Origin: Cytobacillus sp. FSL H8-0458
GTDB taxonomy: Bacteria > Bacillota > Bacilli > Bacillales > Cytobacillaceae
Length of the DNA stretch: 64,000 bases
Direction of reading: 5' to 3'
NCBI RefSeq assembly: GCF_038002165.1
Contig: NZ_JBBOBR010000002.1
Location: forward strand, 124,001-188,000
Made by a program: the position numbers and the translations under genes
Shown: positions 17,138 to 26,377 of the stretch, piece by piece
Numbering within the stretch: position 1 is the stretch's first letter
Layout: every line of letters starts with the position of its first letter
Notes under the pieces: model-generated
What the model was told of the DNA's origin: nothing
Seen by the model: only the letters and a program-made list of their open reading frames with translations
Databases searched by the model: none

Positions 17138-17261
17138 ATTTTCCCTCACTATCTTCATAAAATTACCCGACAGCTAAACCTTATTTTTATTGCCTTCCAT
17201 TCATAAGTTTTCCAAAACCGGCAACAATAAGCGTAATGCCGAAAATGATGGTGATTTACCT

Positions 17262-18755
17262 ATGAGAAAATGGTTGAAGAATAAACGGATTAAAGAGGAT
17301 ATAGACCATAAGGAATGGGAGCAATCCTTTATTAAATCCAAAGACTTTAAAAAAATCTTTTATTATAACCAAAAAACAAATGTGCGTTTTGGACTTACTT
17401 TCATGGCCACTTTAATCGATGAAAATATTATCCAGGATGGAATCCTCCCTAATCTGCTCGAAGACGAGTTCCGGGAAATCGAGGACATTAAACAGCTTGT
17501 CCCAGTAGCTGATGTGCAGATTTGCGAAGACCCGTCTTTAATTGAACAAAAGCTGATGAATGGATACGTCATGCTGACGATCGAGACAGAGCTCAAACAT
17601 TTCGGCTTTATAGCTGCGCAAAAAGAAATAGTCAGAGGTCTAAGCCAGCCTGAGGTTGAGTTTTCTGTTATCGGTCCTAAGGAAGCTTTTGTAGAATCTA
17701 TGGGCCAAAATTTGAATTTAATCCGGAAACGTCTGCCTGTAAAAGAACTGATCATTGAAGAATTCACATTGGGAACCCTGTCAAAGACTTCAGTCGCAAT
17801 CCTTTATATGGAAAATATCACAAATGAGGATAATATCAATACTGTCAGGCAGAGACTTAAAAACGTGAAATTTGATGCCATCACAGACAGTTCCTATATT
17901 GTCCAGCTGATTAGCGATAACTCCAATTCCCCTTTCCCGCAGCTGCTTGATACAGAGCGGCCTGACAGGGTCGCAGGGATTTTGGCCGAGGGAAAAATCG
18001 CTATTGTGGTTGATGGCTCACCACATGTATTAATAACGCCAACCACTCTCGTTGAATTTTTCAGCTCTTTTGAAGATTATTTTTTAAATTGGATTTTATC
18101 TTCTTTTTTCCGGCTTATCCGTTTGTTCGCGGTTGCGTTTTCTATTCTGATTACACCTATTTATGTAGCAACTCTTTCATATCATTATGAACTGATTCCG
18201 AAGGATTTGATGAGTACTTTAATCACATCAAGGCGGGAGATTCCGCTTCCTCCTATTCTTGAAGCGCTGTTTTTGGAGCTTACGATTGAATTGCTTCGCG
18301 AGGCTGGAGCTCGTCTTCCGACGAAGGTCGGCCAGACAATCGGTATCGTGGGAGGAATTGTAATAGGAACTGCATCAGTAGAAGCAGGCCTGACGAGTAA
18401 CGTCCTGCTTATTATTGTAGCCCTTGCAGCTCTCGCTTCCTTTACAACACCTGTATACAGGATGGGCAATACTATTCGTTTGCTTCGCTTTCCTTTTCTC
18501 TTTTTCGCAGAGTTATGGGGCCTGCTCGGAATTGTATTTTGCTTCTGTGTACTGTTGACTCATTTAACCAGGCTGACTTCTCTTGGAAGGCCATTCCTTG
18601 AACCGCTTTACCCCCCGCGGGTGGTGGATATGAAGGATGCCCTTATCAGGCTTCCATTTGAAGCACAATCCAAAAGGCCGATTTTCTTAAGGACTAAGAA
18701 CCCTATCCGCTTTAGCAAGAAAAAAGCAAAGAAGAAGAAAGATATTGATGAATGA
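17262..18755 (+). CDS. GerA-family spore germination protein (A subunit)
   Basis: A 497-residue germinant receptor A subunit. A large N-terminal soluble domain of about 250 residues contains the family stretch KLMNGYVMLTIE, followed by RPDRVAGILAEGKIAIVVDGS and then 5-6 membrane segments including REIPLPPILEALFLELTIELLREAG. It would sit in the spore inner membrane with the B and C subunits and respond to nutrients. ATG 17262 follows GGTGAT; an upstream in-frame TTG (17190) has no site. It is the first gene of a gerA-B-C operon. Ligand specificity cannot be assigned. Confidence 0.93.
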   Translation: MRKWLKNKRIKEDIDHKEWEQSFIKSKDFKKIFYYNQKTNVRFGLTFMATLIDENIIQDGILPNLLEDEFREIEDIKQLVPVADVQICEDPSLIEQKLMNGYVMLTIETELKHFGFIAAQKEIVRGLSQPEVEFSVIGPKEAFVESMGQNLNLIRKRLPVKELIIEEFTLGTLSKTSVAILYMENITNEDNINTVRQRLKNVKFDAITDSSYIVQLISDNSNSPFPQLLDTERPDRVAGILAEGKIAIVVDGSPHVLITPTTLVEFFSSFEDYFLNWILSSFFRLIRLFAVAFSILITPIYVATLSYHYELIPKDLMSTLITSRREIPLPPILEALFLELTIELLREAGARLPTKVGQTIGIVGGIVIGTASVEAGLTSNVLLIIVALAALASFTTPVYRMGNTIRLLRFPFLFFAELWGLLGIVFCFCVLLTHLTRLTSLGRPFLEPLYPPRVVDMKDALIRLPFEAQSKRPIFLRTKNPIRFSKKKAKKKKDIDE

Positions 18756-18809
18756 TGAAACAGTAACCTGGTCAGAGCGCTTTTAGATCATCATATGGAG
18801 GTGAACCAG

Positions 18810-19910
18810 ATGAAGGAACAGCCAATACCAGAGAGATTACAAATATCCCCCTTTTTAGTATTTTACATGGTCATGTCCATACAAATCGGAATTGGCGTAT
18901 TAGGTTATCAGAGAATTATTGCAATGGATGCAGGATACGATGCCTGGATTTCCATATTATTTGCCGGCGGATGCATTCACGTAATTATTTGGTTAATCTA
19001 TAAAATCTGCGAGACTGCCGGCGGTGATATTGTAACTGCACATAAATACGTCGCAGGAAACTTTATTGGCAAAGCACTCAGCGCCATTTTCATTGGCTAT
19101 TTTATTCTGTTTTCCTTAACAGTATTAAGGACATTTATAGAAGTCATTCAAGTTTGGATGTTTCCGGAAATCAGCACCTTCTGGTTCTCCTTCGGTTTTA
19201 TGGCGCTTTGTGTATACATTATTTTTGGGGGATTTAGGACTGTCGTGGGTATCGCATTCTTTGGGCTTGTTTTGCCGGCCTACCTTCTCCTTACATTTGG
19301 CTGGGCGATTAAATTCTCCAACTTTTACAATCTGCTGCCCATTTGGGACCATTCCATAAAAGAGCTGCTTACTGCTTCTTACCATATGTCCCTTACTTTT
19401 ATCGGGTTTGAAAGTATCATTTTTTTCTACCCTTTTATTAAAGAACCAAAAAAATCACAGAAATGGGCTCATTTGGCCGTATTGACAACTACTCTTATAT
19501 ACACGATTTTAGCCATCATTACGTTTGCCTATTTTTCCGAAGGACAGCTGTCTAAACAAATTTGGGCCAGTTTAACAATGTGGAAAATAGTTGAAATGCC
19601 CTTTGTTGAACGATTTGAATATATTGGAATTGCCAACTGGAACTTAATTATCCTTCCTAATATATGCATATCCGTCTGGATCGCCTCACGGCTCATTAAA
19701 AGGGTCTTTAATATCCGCCAGAAAGTGGGCGTGTTTTTTGTTGTTGCCGCAGTGCTTTCCATTATTACTTTTTTGGATACGAGGGAAAAAATTAATATGC
19801 TTAATGACTCTATTGGGAAAATGGGATTTGCATTTAACTTTATTTATATTCCTTTGCTTTTCACCGCTGTCATGATCGCCAAGAAGCTGAAAAAGGGGAA
19901 AAAGAAATGA
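18810..19910 (+). CDS. GerB-family endospore germination permease (B subunit)
   Basis: A 366-residue protein with about 10 membrane segments, of the GerAB/amino acid permease-like family. Recognisable parts are QISPFLVFYMVMSIQIGIGVLGYQR at the start and AHKYVAGNFIGKALS. In GerA receptors this subunit binds the germinant. ATG 18810 is preceded by GGAGGTGA; an in-frame ATG at 18795 overlaps that site. It lies 54 bp after the A subunit and overlaps the C subunit by 4 bp. Confidence 0.92.
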   Translation: MKEQPIPERLQISPFLVFYMVMSIQIGIGVLGYQRIIAMDAGYDAWISILFAGGCIHVIIWLIYKICETAGGDIVTAHKYVAGNFIGKALSAIFIGYFILFSLTVLRTFIEVIQVWMFPEISTFWFSFGFMALCVYIIFGGFRTVVGIAFFGLVLPAYLLLTFGWAIKFSNFYNLLPIWDHSIKELLTASYHMSLTFIGFESIIFFYPFIKEPKKSQKWAHLAVLTTTLIYTILAIITFAYFSEGQLSKQIWASLTMWKIVEMPFVERFEYIGIANWNLIILPNICISVWIASRLIKRVFNIRQKVGVFFVVAAVLSIITFLDTREKINMLNDSIGKMGFAFNFIYIPLLFTAVMIAKKLKKGKKK

Positions 19911-20965
19911 AAAACCTGCTGCTTATCTTTCTTGTGCTGCTGCTTTCCGGCTGTGTGGACAAAGAAATACTGGATGATATCAATATTGAAGTAGGAGTTG
20001 GCTATGATTTAGCAGAGGATTCAAAAGAAAAATACAGAGGGACGGTGTTATTTCAGGAATTCCAGCCTGATAAAAGCGTAATAAACCGGACCTTTTCAGG
20101 AAACGGAAAGCTAAGACAAGATCTTTTATTAGATGTGACCCGGCAATCATCTGAGCCGGTAGTGACAGGCGGGTTAAAGGTGGCCGTCTTCGGACCTAAA
20201 ATTTCCAGACAAGGTATCTATGACCTGATAGATTCTTTTCAAAGAGACGCAAGTATAGGAGCACGGGTATTTGTTGTGACCTCGGAGGATAAAGCGGAAG
20301 ATGTGATGAAGGGAGAGTATGGAACAAGGGGAAATTCAACTTACATTTATAACTTGATACAGCATAATATTCAGCACCGGGATATTCCGAAAACCAACCT
20401 CCACATTGCTTCCCGTAATTATTACGAGAAAGGGAAAGATACTTTTCTTCCCCGCATCAAAAAGATTGGGAATGATAAAGTAGAAATAATCGGAATTAGC
20501 CTTTTCGACCAGGATAAGGAGGTAGAAATCCTGCCTTTGAAGGATTTATTCTTTTTTAAACTGCTGGTTGACAAATATAGTGAAGGAAATTTCGACGTTA
20601 AATTAAAAAAAGACGATATTGCTGCTGTTAAAAGTATTAAATCCAAACATAAAATTAAGATTACTGATAATCACGCTTCCATTCACATCAATATAGAAGG
20701 CATTATCCGTGAGTATACCGGCGATAAGCTAGCTTCAGAGGTGGTTGATGACGTTGAAAAGAAGCTGGAGAGAAAGGTAGAAAAGGAATGTCTCAAACTA
20801 TTGAAAAAGTTTCAGGAGCTTGGGATTGATCCAGTTGGGCTGGGGCAAATTAAGAAAACACAGCACCGGAATTTTGATTATAAAAAGTGGGAGGATGATT
20901 ATAAAACACTGGGATTTGATGTTACATGCAATGTAACAATTGAAGAAACAGGAATTATTGAGTAA
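19907..20965 (+). CDS. GerC-family spore germination lipoprotein (C subunit)
   Basis: A 352-residue lipoprotein with signal peptide MKNLLLIFLVLLLSGC (lipobox LSGC, cysteine 16) and the GerAC domain: ILDDINIEVGVGYDL early and a C-terminal WEDDYKTLGFDVTCNVTIEETG-type ending. It anchors to the outer face of the spore inner membrane and completes the receptor. ATGA overlap with the B subunit indicates translational coupling. The operon ends at the terminator overlapping its stop. Confidence 0.92.
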   Translation: MKNLLLIFLVLLLSGCVDKEILDDINIEVGVGYDLAEDSKEKYRGTVLFQEFQPDKSVINRTFSGNGKLRQDLLLDVTRQSSEPVVTGGLKVAVFGPKISRQGIYDLIDSFQRDASIGARVFVVTSEDKAEDVMKGEYGTRGNSTYIYNLIQHNIQHRDIPKTNLHIASRNYYEKGKDTFLPRIKKIGNDKVEIIGISLFDQDKEVEILPLKDLFFFKLLVDKYSEGNFDVKLKKDDIAAVKSIKSKHKIKITDNHASIHINIEGIIREYTGDKLASEVVDDVEKKLERKVEKECLKLLKKFQELGIDPVGLGQIKKTQHRNFDYKKWEDDYKTLGFDVTCNVTIEETGIIE

Positions 20966-20990
20966 GAGCGGGCTGTAATAAACCCGCTCT
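20965..20990. terminator. Bidirectional terminator between gerC and rodA-like gene
   Basis: An 8-bp stem AGAGCGGG / CCCGCTCT with a 10-nt loop and T-rich tails both ways. It lies between convergent genes. Confidence 0.8.
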
Positions 20991-20996
20991 TTCTAT

Positions 20997-22169
20997 TTAA
21001 TCACTAGTTGAGAACATATATTTTTTATAATGGTAGCGAATGGAGAAAATCAGCCCCATGGCCAGCATATTCCCCATCAGCGAGCTTCCTCCATAGCTGA
21101 TGAAAGGAAGCGGGATGCCTGTAATGGGCAAAAGACCAATAGTCATTCCGATATTTTGAAAGACATGAAATGTAACCATGCTGATAACCCCTACACAAAT
21201 ATAGGTATAGAAATTGTTCTTCGTTTCCATGCCAATCTTGGTAATATGGTAAATCAGCAGAAAGAAAAGGCTGACAACAATACTAGCCCCTACAAAACCA
21301 AATTCTTCACCTACAATACTGAAAATGAAGTCGGTATGGCTTTCAGGAAGATAGACCTCCCTCGTTCCATATCCTTTCCCGCTTGTTTCCCCGGATCCAA
21401 TGGCAAGAAGAGAACGCGTCAGCTGAAATCCAGTTGAACTTTGGTAATTATAGGGATCAATCCAGGAATAGATGCGCGCAAACTGATATTCCTTTACTCC
21501 CAAATACTTCTCAAGGATGTCAGGATGCCATAAAACAAAATATAAAATAGTGCCTGCAAGAGCCGCTCCAGTTCCAAATATAGGGGCCAGCAGCTTCCAG
21601 CTGATTCCTGAAATGAAGATCATGCCAAGCATGATTGCCAGAAATACAAGGCTTGTCCCTAAATCGGGCTGCTGCATAACCAGCAGCAGGGGCACCATTG
21701 TTAATCCAACCAATTTAACCAGCAGCCATAAATCAGTCTGCATGGTTTTGTATTGATTTTTTTGATGATGCTCATCGATCGTTTTCGCCAATACCAAAAT
21801 AATGAACACTTTAACAAGCTCAGCCGGCTGAAGGGAACCCATCCCAGGAACCTTGTACCATGCTTTTGCCCCGTTAATGACAGGAGCTATGCTTGCTGGC
21901 GCGACAACCAGGAAGCCAAGCAGTACAATGCCCAGGCCATACACATACCAGGAAATCTTCTTCAGCTGATCGGAATCCAGTGTGATTACCGCAGCGATGA
22001 TTCCTGTTCCAACGGCATACCAGACAACCTGCTTTAAAAGGAAGTTTTCTGTATATTGCCCTGTAGTCTGTGCGCTGTAAATAGATATGGCACTTACCAG
22101 GAATAGCAGCATCAATATTAATACTAAGCCCCAATCCAGCTTAGGAGGTGTATATCGATTTGAGGTCAT
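20997..22169 (-). CDS. FtsW/RodA/SpoVE family peptidoglycan polymerase, RodA-like
   Basis: A 390-residue SEDS-family glycosyltransferase with about 10 membrane segments. The motifs INGAKAWYKVPGMGSLQPAE and EDFGF-like VGEEFGFVGA, plus the final GIPLPFISYGGSSL, are the family hallmarks, and the tail GMTIGLLPITGIPLP is typical of RodA/FtsW. It polymerises glycan strands with a class B PBP partner. LQPAE with a basic cluster favours RodA-type over SpoVE, but paralogues are hard to separate. ATG 22169 lies 7 nt after AAAGGAG; ATG 22175 is too close. Confidence 0.85.
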   Translation of the reverse strand: MTSNRYTPPKLDWGLVLILMLLFLVSAISIYSAQTTGQYTENFLLKQVVWYAVGTGIIAAVITLDSDQLKKISWYVYGLGIVLLGFLVVAPASIAPVINGAKAWYKVPGMGSLQPAELVKVFIILVLAKTIDEHHQKNQYKTMQTDLWLLVKLVGLTMVPLLLVMQQPDLGTSLVFLAIMLGMIFISGISWKLLAPIFGTGAALAGTILYFVLWHPDILEKYLGVKEYQFARIYSWIDPYNYQSSTGFQLTRSLLAIGSGETSGKGYGTREVYLPESHTDFIFSIVGEEFGFVGASIVVSLFFLLIYHITKIGMETKNNFYTYICVGVISMVTFHVFQNIGMTIGLLPITGIPLPFISYGGSSLMGNMLAMGLIFSIRYHYKKYMFSTSD

Positions 22170-22183
22170 GATCATTCTCCTTT

Positions 22184-22445
22184 AAAGAAAAGCGGAAGCG
22201 CCTTGCCCACCCCCGACCAGCACAAGACAAGCCTGCCGTAAAGGCGTCATTTGCCTTTTTGGGAGGGTTGCCCGAAATGTGGAGGCGACTGCCCAGGGAC
22301 GACAAGCATAAGACGAGCCCTGCAAGAAGGTGTTCTTTCCTTCTGAAAGGGATTGGTTAGTCTTTCGTCCCTAGGAGCCGCAACTAGACAAGCTTGTGAC
22401 CTCGAGGGGGCAGGCGCTGGAGCTAGACAGTTATCTAACTTCAGC
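22184..22445. repeat. GC-rich intergenic repeat element, copy 1
   Basis: The stretch beginning AAAGAAAAGCGGAAGCGCC contains two similar halves, each with a (c)aagacaagcc or aagcataagacgagcc segment followed by an inverted-repeat pair. It ends CGCTGGAGCTAGACAGTTATC. The element at 29147-29335 shares the AAGCATAAGAC(A/G)AGCC core and the GGAGCTAGACAGTTATC end. No ORF is supported. The remaining 22446-22682 holds nothing I can identify. Confidence 0.65.
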
Positions 22446-22682
22446 ATTTATACTTTCTTATCAATTAAACAAAACCATTTGCCTTTTAAGGCATAACGGA
22501 GCAGAGCGCAAGGAATAGCATATGTAAATCTCATTATTCCTCGCTACAATATTTCATTATATTTTTTATAGAGAAAAATCACAACTTCTAAAAGCGAATG
22601 GTTATTATTTCAAATTTTTACGATTACTGTGAATGGTTATTTACGGTCATATTCAGTACAGTCTAAGGAGATGCAAAAGGTA

Positions 22683-23465
22683 TTAAGACCCGGTTTTAAA
22701 CTCCCCGCTGAAATATCTCACTTTTATATCATCTCTCATCCACTCGAGATTATTAGGCACCTGAGGGATGCTGTATCCAATGAAAATAGGCGTTGTAATA
22801 TAGCGCGGAACAATTTTCGCGTAAATCTCCCTGCCCAGCTTGTAGAAAAACAAGTTATAACTATTGCTTGGAAAAGGGAAGGCATTCAGAATATAATGGG
22901 CAGCAGTCTGGATGCATTTCGCAAAGTACGGAATATCATCCTGATCGGCAAGCTTCACATTAAATTCATAAAAGCCGATTCTCGGGGAAGTCGATAAAGT
23001 GAACACCGTGCCGCTTTCCTCATGAATGAGGAGCCCTTCAAAATCCTGCGCCTGAATTTTTTCCTTGTAATCAATATTTTTCAATCCCACAATCTGCATA
23101 TGCGGATGGGCGATACTTCCCCCGGATAATGGCCCATGGTTTTTGAAAAATAATACAGATTCATATTCCCCGCTTTCTTCCATAAGCAGCCAATGTTTTA
23201 AACCAAATGAAATTAACCTGATCAGATGCTCCTCTGGGTAAACTGACAGCTCACCGTCACATTGATCCGTTTCAATCAGCACCGTCTGATAGGAATTTTC
23301 CAGAACAGGAAACTTATTTTTCAGCAAAATAATAGAATCCTCTACGGCGATGATATCGGTCAGCTCCTCCCTTGCACAAAAAGGGCAGCTGATATCCTTA
23401 TTCCGAATGCTATTAGGCTTTTGGACCCCAATCCCCGTATTAAAATGCAAATGTGTATCTGACAT
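22683..23465 (-). CDS. DUF4931 / HIT-superfamily GalT-like protein
   Basis: A 260-residue protein of the HIT superfamily, nearest to DUF4931 and galactose-1-phosphate uridylyltransferase-like proteins. CPFCAREE near residue 27 looks like half of a zinc site. The nucleotide-binding HxHxQ-type motif is SIAHPHMQIVG, with the neighbouring NHGPLSGGS matching GalT. It is probably a cytoplasmic nucleotidyl transferase or hydrolase acting on a nucleotide conjugate. It is a single gene with no sugar genes nearby, so the galT name is not justified. Confidence 0.78.
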   Translation of the reverse strand: MSDTHLHFNTGIGVQKPNSIRNKDISCPFCAREELTDIIAVEDSIILLKNKFPVLENSYQTVLIETDQCDGELSVYPEEHLIRLISFGLKHWLLMEESGEYESVLFFKNHGPLSGGSIAHPHMQIVGLKNIDYKEKIQAQDFEGLLIHEESGTVFTLSTSPRIGFYEFNVKLADQDDIPYFAKCIQTAAHYILNAFPFPSNSYNLFFYKLGREIYAKIVPRYITTPIFIGYSIPQVPNNLEWMRDDIKVRYFSGEFKTGS

Positions 23466-23616
23466 ATCTCTTTGACACCTGCTTTTCTGTAATCTCTCCT
23501 TCTATATTATCATGAAACCTGGTGTAGGGTATCTGTGCCAGTTTCATTAGTGCTCTTGATCGAAGTTGCTCTTGGCGCCGGGGAAGGGTTCGGACTTACA
23601 TCGGCTTTTTCTTGGG

Positions 23617-23928
23617 CTTAGTGTCTGTAGTTGCCCCGGCTTCGGACTCAAACTGTCTTATTCCTGCCGTTTGTGTCTGAAGCTGCTCCAGGTTCGGACT
23701 CAAACTAACTTGTTCCTGCCGTTTGTGTCTGAAGCTGCTCCAGGTTCGGACTCAAACTAACTTGTTCCTGCCGTTTGTGTCTGAAGCTGCTCCAGGTTCG
23801 GACTCAAACTAACTTGTTCCTGCCGTTTGTGTCTGAAGCTGCTCCAGGTTCGGACTTAAACTAACTTGTTCCTGCCGTTTGTGTCTGAAGCTGCCCCGGC
23901 TTCGGACTTTCAGCTGCCTTTTCAGGGG
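23617..23928. repeat. 52-bp tandem repeat array
   Basis: Six head-to-tail copies of a 52-bp unit start at 23617, 23669, 23721, 23773, 23825 and 23877. The middle four are nearly identical; the outer two diverge, and a more degenerate copy may precede 23617. Each unit reads GTTTGTGTCTGAAGCTGCTC onward and contains an imperfect inverted repeat (GTCCGAA / TTCAGAC on the minus strand). Because 52 is not a multiple of 3, the array cannot encode a peptide repeat. Confidence 0.92.
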
Positions 23929-23986
23929 TTTTTTGTCCAAAGTTTCCGCCAAGACACTTTGCGAACTAAAAAATCTTCCTCCAATT

Positions 23987-24021
23987 AAAAAATCAGCGGG
24001 GATATTAATCAACCCCGCTGA
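23987..24021 (-). terminator. Terminator after the YtkA-like gene
   Basis: A stem CAGCGGGG / CCCCGCTG with an 11-nt loop is followed by TTTTTT on the minus strand, directly beyond the lipoprotein stop. Confidence 0.85.
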
Positions 24022-24028
24022 AAAGTTT

Positions 24029-24793
24029 TTATTGCACCGTTAATTCAGTTTCTGTGTGCTCGTGAATGTCGTCGCCTTTCTCTACATGTGTCGTGATAGT
24101 GTATGTGCCTGCATTTGCAAACTGATAGCCGGCTGTGTAATTGCCCGGTTCTGTTTCAGACATGTTCACCCATTGAGGTGTTGCACCATTCAGTGAGATT
24201 TCAAGCTTTACTTTAGCATCCGCCAGCGGTTCCCCATCATTATCAACCAGGGCAGATAGGTGTGTCTTTTCGTTCGCATGGATTTGGGCAGGGACCTGCA
24301 GCTCAATGGATACTTCACTGCCATGGCCATGAGAGTGGCCTTCTTCATGGCCCTCATTTTCTTGATCATGCCCCGTTCCTGATTCCTCTGCTTTTGCCTT
24401 ACCAACTTGTACAGAAACCATTGGCATGGTATGCTGGCTTCTTGCCGTAACATGGGACTGAACATAGTAGAGGCCTTCCTCAGCAAAAGCATGATCAGCA
24501 GTATATTTACCCTCTGACCCGTGCTTTGCCTCTATCATTTCACCGTTTTCTTTTTGTCCTTCCTGCCAGACTTCAAATTTCACCTCATCCGCATCCGTTA
24601 CAGCTTCACCGCCTTGTTTGACAGTGACAGCAAGAGCTGCATCCGCGCCAGGGTTAATAGTTTCAGGCACCTCGATGACAGCTTCAATGATCTGCGGCAC
24701 TTCGCCGTTTTTTGCTGGCTTTTCTTCTTCAGATTGGCTGCATCCGCCAAGAACAAGTAAGCCCGCCATTATGCTGAATAATATCTTTTTCAA
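24029..24793 (-). CDS. FixH/YtkA-like domain lipoprotein with His-rich linker
   Basis: A 254-residue lipoprotein starting at TTG 24793, 8 nt after GAGAGGG. The signal peptide ends in lipobox LVLGGC. Two immunoglobulin-like YtkA-type domains (about 35-130 and 155-250) share a pattern: VPQIIEAVIEVPETINPGA and VSIELQVPAQIHANEKT at their starts, GKYTADHAF and GNYTAGYQF near their ends. They are joined by an acidic, His-rich linker (HDQENEGHEEGHSHGHG) that could bind metal. It is probably exposed on the outer membrane face; YtkA-like proteins are linked to copper or cytochrome oxidase, but the role here is unproven. Confidence 0.75.
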   Translation of the reverse strand: MKKILFSIMAGLLVLGGCSQSEEEKPAKNGEVPQIIEAVIEVPETINPGADAALAVTVKQGGEAVTDADEVKFEVWQEGQKENGEMIEAKHGSEGKYTADHAFAEEGLYYVQSHVTARSQHTMPMVSVQVGKAKAEESGTGHDQENEGHEEGHSHGHGSEVSIELQVPAQIHANEKTHLSALVDNDGEPLADAKVKLEISLNGATPQWVNMSETEPGNYTAGYQFANAGTYTITTHVEKGDDIHEHTETELTVQ

Positions 24794-25007
24794 TTTAGTG
24801 TCCCTCTCTTTATCTATATTGTTCCTTGATAAGATAACTATAAAAGCCATTTGTGATAAAACAATGAAATCTTTTCAAAAAATAAAAGGCCCTTTCAGGC
24901 CTTTTGAGATTCTTTTAATAAATTCCTCAAACAGCCCAATTTCCTCTTCGTTCCTTATCTTCTAATTCAGCTTATCCGTCATATATTTAGAGAGTGGAGG
25001 GATTGAT

Positions 25008-26141
25008 ATGAATTCTAAATTAAGTGTCCATTCTCTTTTCTTTTATATAAACAGCTGGCTTTTCAGTATTTGTGCGGTCGTGGTGCTTGCCGGGGCTGTT
25101 ACACTTTATCCGGCTGCCTTTTCTTCGTCACATATGAATGTGCTGCTGAAGGATATTAAAGCCGACCAGCTCTTCATTCACTTTTTAAAAGCTGAAAATC
25201 ATTATTTTTATAAGGAAGCTCCTGCCGAAAGCTACTCCCTGTCCGGAACCCTATTTAAGCTGGCAACCAACACACAGCCGCAGGATATTAGAACGTTCCT
25301 TGGCCGGGAGCTCCCTGGTTTTTCGATTTTTGATACCGGTATTGCTGTTGCCGGAGAGGGTACCGATTTTACCAACCTGCCAGTGGAATCTGCCCCTCCC
25401 CTTGAAGTTCTTTTAAAAGAAAAAGAACTGGCTATGAATAACAGCCAAAGTGAGGAAAATGCTGCTCACCCGGCAATTCCGGATGAAAAAGGGGTTTTCA
25501 TTTACCATTCCCACAGCTGGGAATCATTTGCTCCATTGTTAAAAGATGTAAAGAATACAGATGAGGCCGTCAGTTCCAATGAACAGGTGAATGTTATTGC
25601 TGTCGGGAAAAAGCTTAGTGAAGAACTGGCCAGAAAAGGAATAGGTGCTGAGCATGATAAAACCAATATAGCCGCAGAACTGAAAAAGAAGGGCTGGAAC
25701 TGGGAAAATTCCTATACGATGTCCAGAGAAACTGTCCAGACTGCCATGACAGAGAATAAAGATGTTAAATTCCTAATCGATATCCACAGAGATTCGCTTC
25801 CCCGCGGGAAAACAACCGCATTAATTGGCCAGGAGACCTACGCACGACTGTTTTTTGTCGTCGGCAAGGAGCACAAAAACTATGAGCAGAACTTAAAAGT
25901 GGCTACAGAGCTCCACCAGGCACTGGAAGCAAAATATAAGGGAATTAGCAGGGGGGTCATTGTGAAAGGAAAAAGTGAAGGAAATGGCATATATAACCAG
26001 GACCTTTCCGAACGGGCCCTTCTGGTTGAGTTCGGAGGTGTGGAAAATAATCTGGATGAACTGAATAATTCCATTAAAGCATTTGCGGATGTGTTCAGTG
26101 ATTATTACTGGAAGGCAGAGCCGGTCAATGCGAAAGATTAG
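25008..26141 (+). CDS. spoIIP: Stage II sporulation protein P
   Basis: A 377-residue SpoIIP. An N-terminal membrane anchor (about 20-40) is followed by the extracellular amidase/endopeptidase domain with metal-site motifs FIYHSHSWESF and FLIDIHRDS and the closing LVEFGGVENN. It cuts peptidoglycan with SpoIID and SpoIIM during engulfment, starting at the septum. ATG 25008 follows GGAGGG. Unlike the usual gpr-spoIIP arrangement, gpr is not upstream here, so this may be a second copy or a relocated gene. Confidence 0.93.
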   Translation: MNSKLSVHSLFFYINSWLFSICAVVVLAGAVTLYPAAFSSSHMNVLLKDIKADQLFIHFLKAENHYFYKEAPAESYSLSGTLFKLATNTQPQDIRTFLGRELPGFSIFDTGIAVAGEGTDFTNLPVESAPPLEVLLKEKELAMNNSQSEENAAHPAIPDEKGVFIYHSHSWESFAPLLKDVKNTDEAVSSNEQVNVIAVGKKLSEELARKGIGAEHDKTNIAAELKKKGWNWENSYTMSRETVQTAMTENKDVKFLIDIHRDSLPRGKTTALIGQETYARLFFVVGKEHKNYEQNLKVATELHQALEAKYKGISRGVIVKGKSEGNGIYNQDLSERALLVEFGGVENNLDELNNSIKAFADVFSDYYWKAEPVNAKD

Positions 26142-26325
26142 CGCTTGTCATTATTGTCTCCTGTTTACTTTTTTCACCACCTTTTTTCTTTACCTTCTGT
26201 TTGGCATAAGCACGATTACGGTTGCCTCCCTGTTTTCAGGAATTTCCCTCTCCATTATCAATTTAATAGAGGATGAAATAAAGGTATTCAGACAGGAACA
26301 CAATGGCCGATCCAGGAAAAAATAA
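26128..26325 (+). CDS. Small membrane protein downstream of spoIIP
   Basis: A 65-residue reading frame whose ATG lies inside the last codons of spoIIP (14-bp overlap). It has one long hydrophobic stretch (residues 9-47: CYCLLF-like start, FFLYLLFGISTITVASLFSG) and a charged tail EDEIKVFRQEHNGRSRKK. In B. subtilis a small membrane gene (yqxA) follows spoIIP, but I see no clear similarity. The ribosome site is weak, so translation would rely on coupling. Could be a genuine accessory or chance frame. Confidence 0.45.
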   Translation: MRKISACHYCLLFTFFTTFFLYLLFGISTITVASLFSGISLSIINLIEDEIKVFRQEHNGRSRKK

Positions 26326-26377
26326 TTGTTTTCTGCTTTAATAGGAGATAATGAAGGAGAAAATAGGAGTGATTAAA

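Noticed and set aside
23566-24012. Repeat-encoded peptides across the 52-bp array
   Set aside because: A 52-bp period breaks frame each unit, and no start with a ribosome site exists.
24884-24905. Terminator-like stem AAAAGGCC / GGCCTTTT
   Set aside because: It lies upstream of both divergent genes with no transcript to end; possibly a regulatory palindrome, but not supported.
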